The notes beneath the pieces are model-generated. The model searched no databases and was not told the DNA's origin. It saw only the letters and a program-made list of their open reading frames with translations. A stretch of DNA of 64,000 nucleotides from the NCBI RefSeq assembly GCF_020085105.1, contig NC_058064.1, forward strand, positions 14,439,501 through 14,503,500. The letters are read 5' to 3'. Positions 63,401 to 64,000 of the stretch are shown here, in pieces. The translations under genes were made by a program, and so were the position numbers. The number at the start of each line of letters is the position of its first letter. Position 1 is the stretch's first letter. This DNA comes from Siniperca chuatsi (lineage: Eukaryota > Chordata > Actinopteri > Centrarchiformes > Sinipercidae).

Positions 63401-64000
63401 GTAGGCCTGAGTCGCTGTGGAGTGAGTCATATTTACACTGCTGGTCATATTTAAGTGATTTAGATTTCATATTTTCATAACTTGATGTCCACTACTTTTC
63501 GTTTACCCCTTTGTTTTGATTAAGGCAACTTTTTCATTTCGACACACATAAAGAAAATGTTACCCTGTAAATGATGATGGGTCTTAACCAAAATGTCCAC
63601 AAAACTGCAAATGTTTTGTTTTTAACACATTAATCAAAACATTAATTAACAACAGCTATCATGATCTCTTTAAAACACACACACACACTGTACACAATCA
63701 TCATGTTATTTTAATCTTCACCGCTAATAACCCTCCACACTAATAAGTTATTTAATAGTGATAAATCAAAAGACATTCATTCCATTCCATGTTGAAGGAA
63801 ACCACATTTCATTATATTTGCATCTGTCAAACGTGTGCAATCACGCCCCAGACTTATGCAGGTTGCAAACATAAGAATAGATGAATTCACTGATTAGTTC
63901 CTCTTCGTGGTTGAACAATTGTTAAAGAGTCTTTTTCTCTTTCCATTCTGCAAGCAAGTGTACGTAAACTCCTGGCTACTTCTGTTTTTAACCATATAAT
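63401..64000 (+). other. usp15 intron 4, open to the right edge
   Basis: Nothing recognised. The exon continuing the first ubiquitin-like domain is not in the window. Confidence 0.7.

Overview
This is a 64-kb piece of a vertebrate nuclear genome, almost certainly a ray-finned (teleost) fish and probably a percomorph. The genes are split by many GT-AG introns, most of them short. The proteins are clear orthologues of vertebrate genes. Several interspersed repeats look like families I recognise, from memory, as abundant in spiny-rayed fishes. I see no bacterial, viral or LTR-element content.

Layout, left to right: (1) fbln1 (minus strand, 2404-13055), the whole fibulin-1 gene, with both alternative 3' ends (C and D forms). 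(2) trim24-family gene (minus, 15213-26389), RING, two B-boxes, coiled coil, PHD and bromodomain, with an unusual acidic C-terminus. (3) akr1d1 (plus, 27112-29505), steroid 5-beta-reductase. It starts 722 bases from the trim24 start codon in divergent orientation. (4) kdm5a (plus, 31521-47472), H3K4 demethylase with all family domains. (5) slc6a13-like GABA/taurine-type transporter (plus, 49961-57671). (6) usp15 (plus, from 59488), of which only the first four coding exons (158 residues) fall inside the window. Splice phases were tracked by hand for every gene; each complete model gives one open reading frame, and the partial usp15 model stays in frame to the window edge.

The genes do not form an operon-like unit. 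They act separately in extracellular matrix, chromatin reading, bile-acid/steroid metabolism, histone demethylation, neurotransmitter/osmolyte uptake and deubiquitination. The trim24-akr1d1 and kdm5a-slc6a13 pairs match neighbours in mammals, which supports the naming.

Introns and intergenic DNA carry non-autonomous DNA transposons (a piggyBac-like element with TTAA ends, a long-TIR fold-back element, others), a tRNA-derived SINE with Pol III boxes, LINE-like tails, microsatellites and several strong palindromes. I found no wholly new system. The most unusual items are: a TRIM24-family protein that appears to lack both the acetyl-lysine-anchoring Asn and the nuclear-receptor LxxLL box; a 111-bp near-continuous palindrome and an interlocked inverted-repeat set within 330 bp of one intron; and a 43-bp copy of a fibulin EGF exon left in a neighbouring intron.
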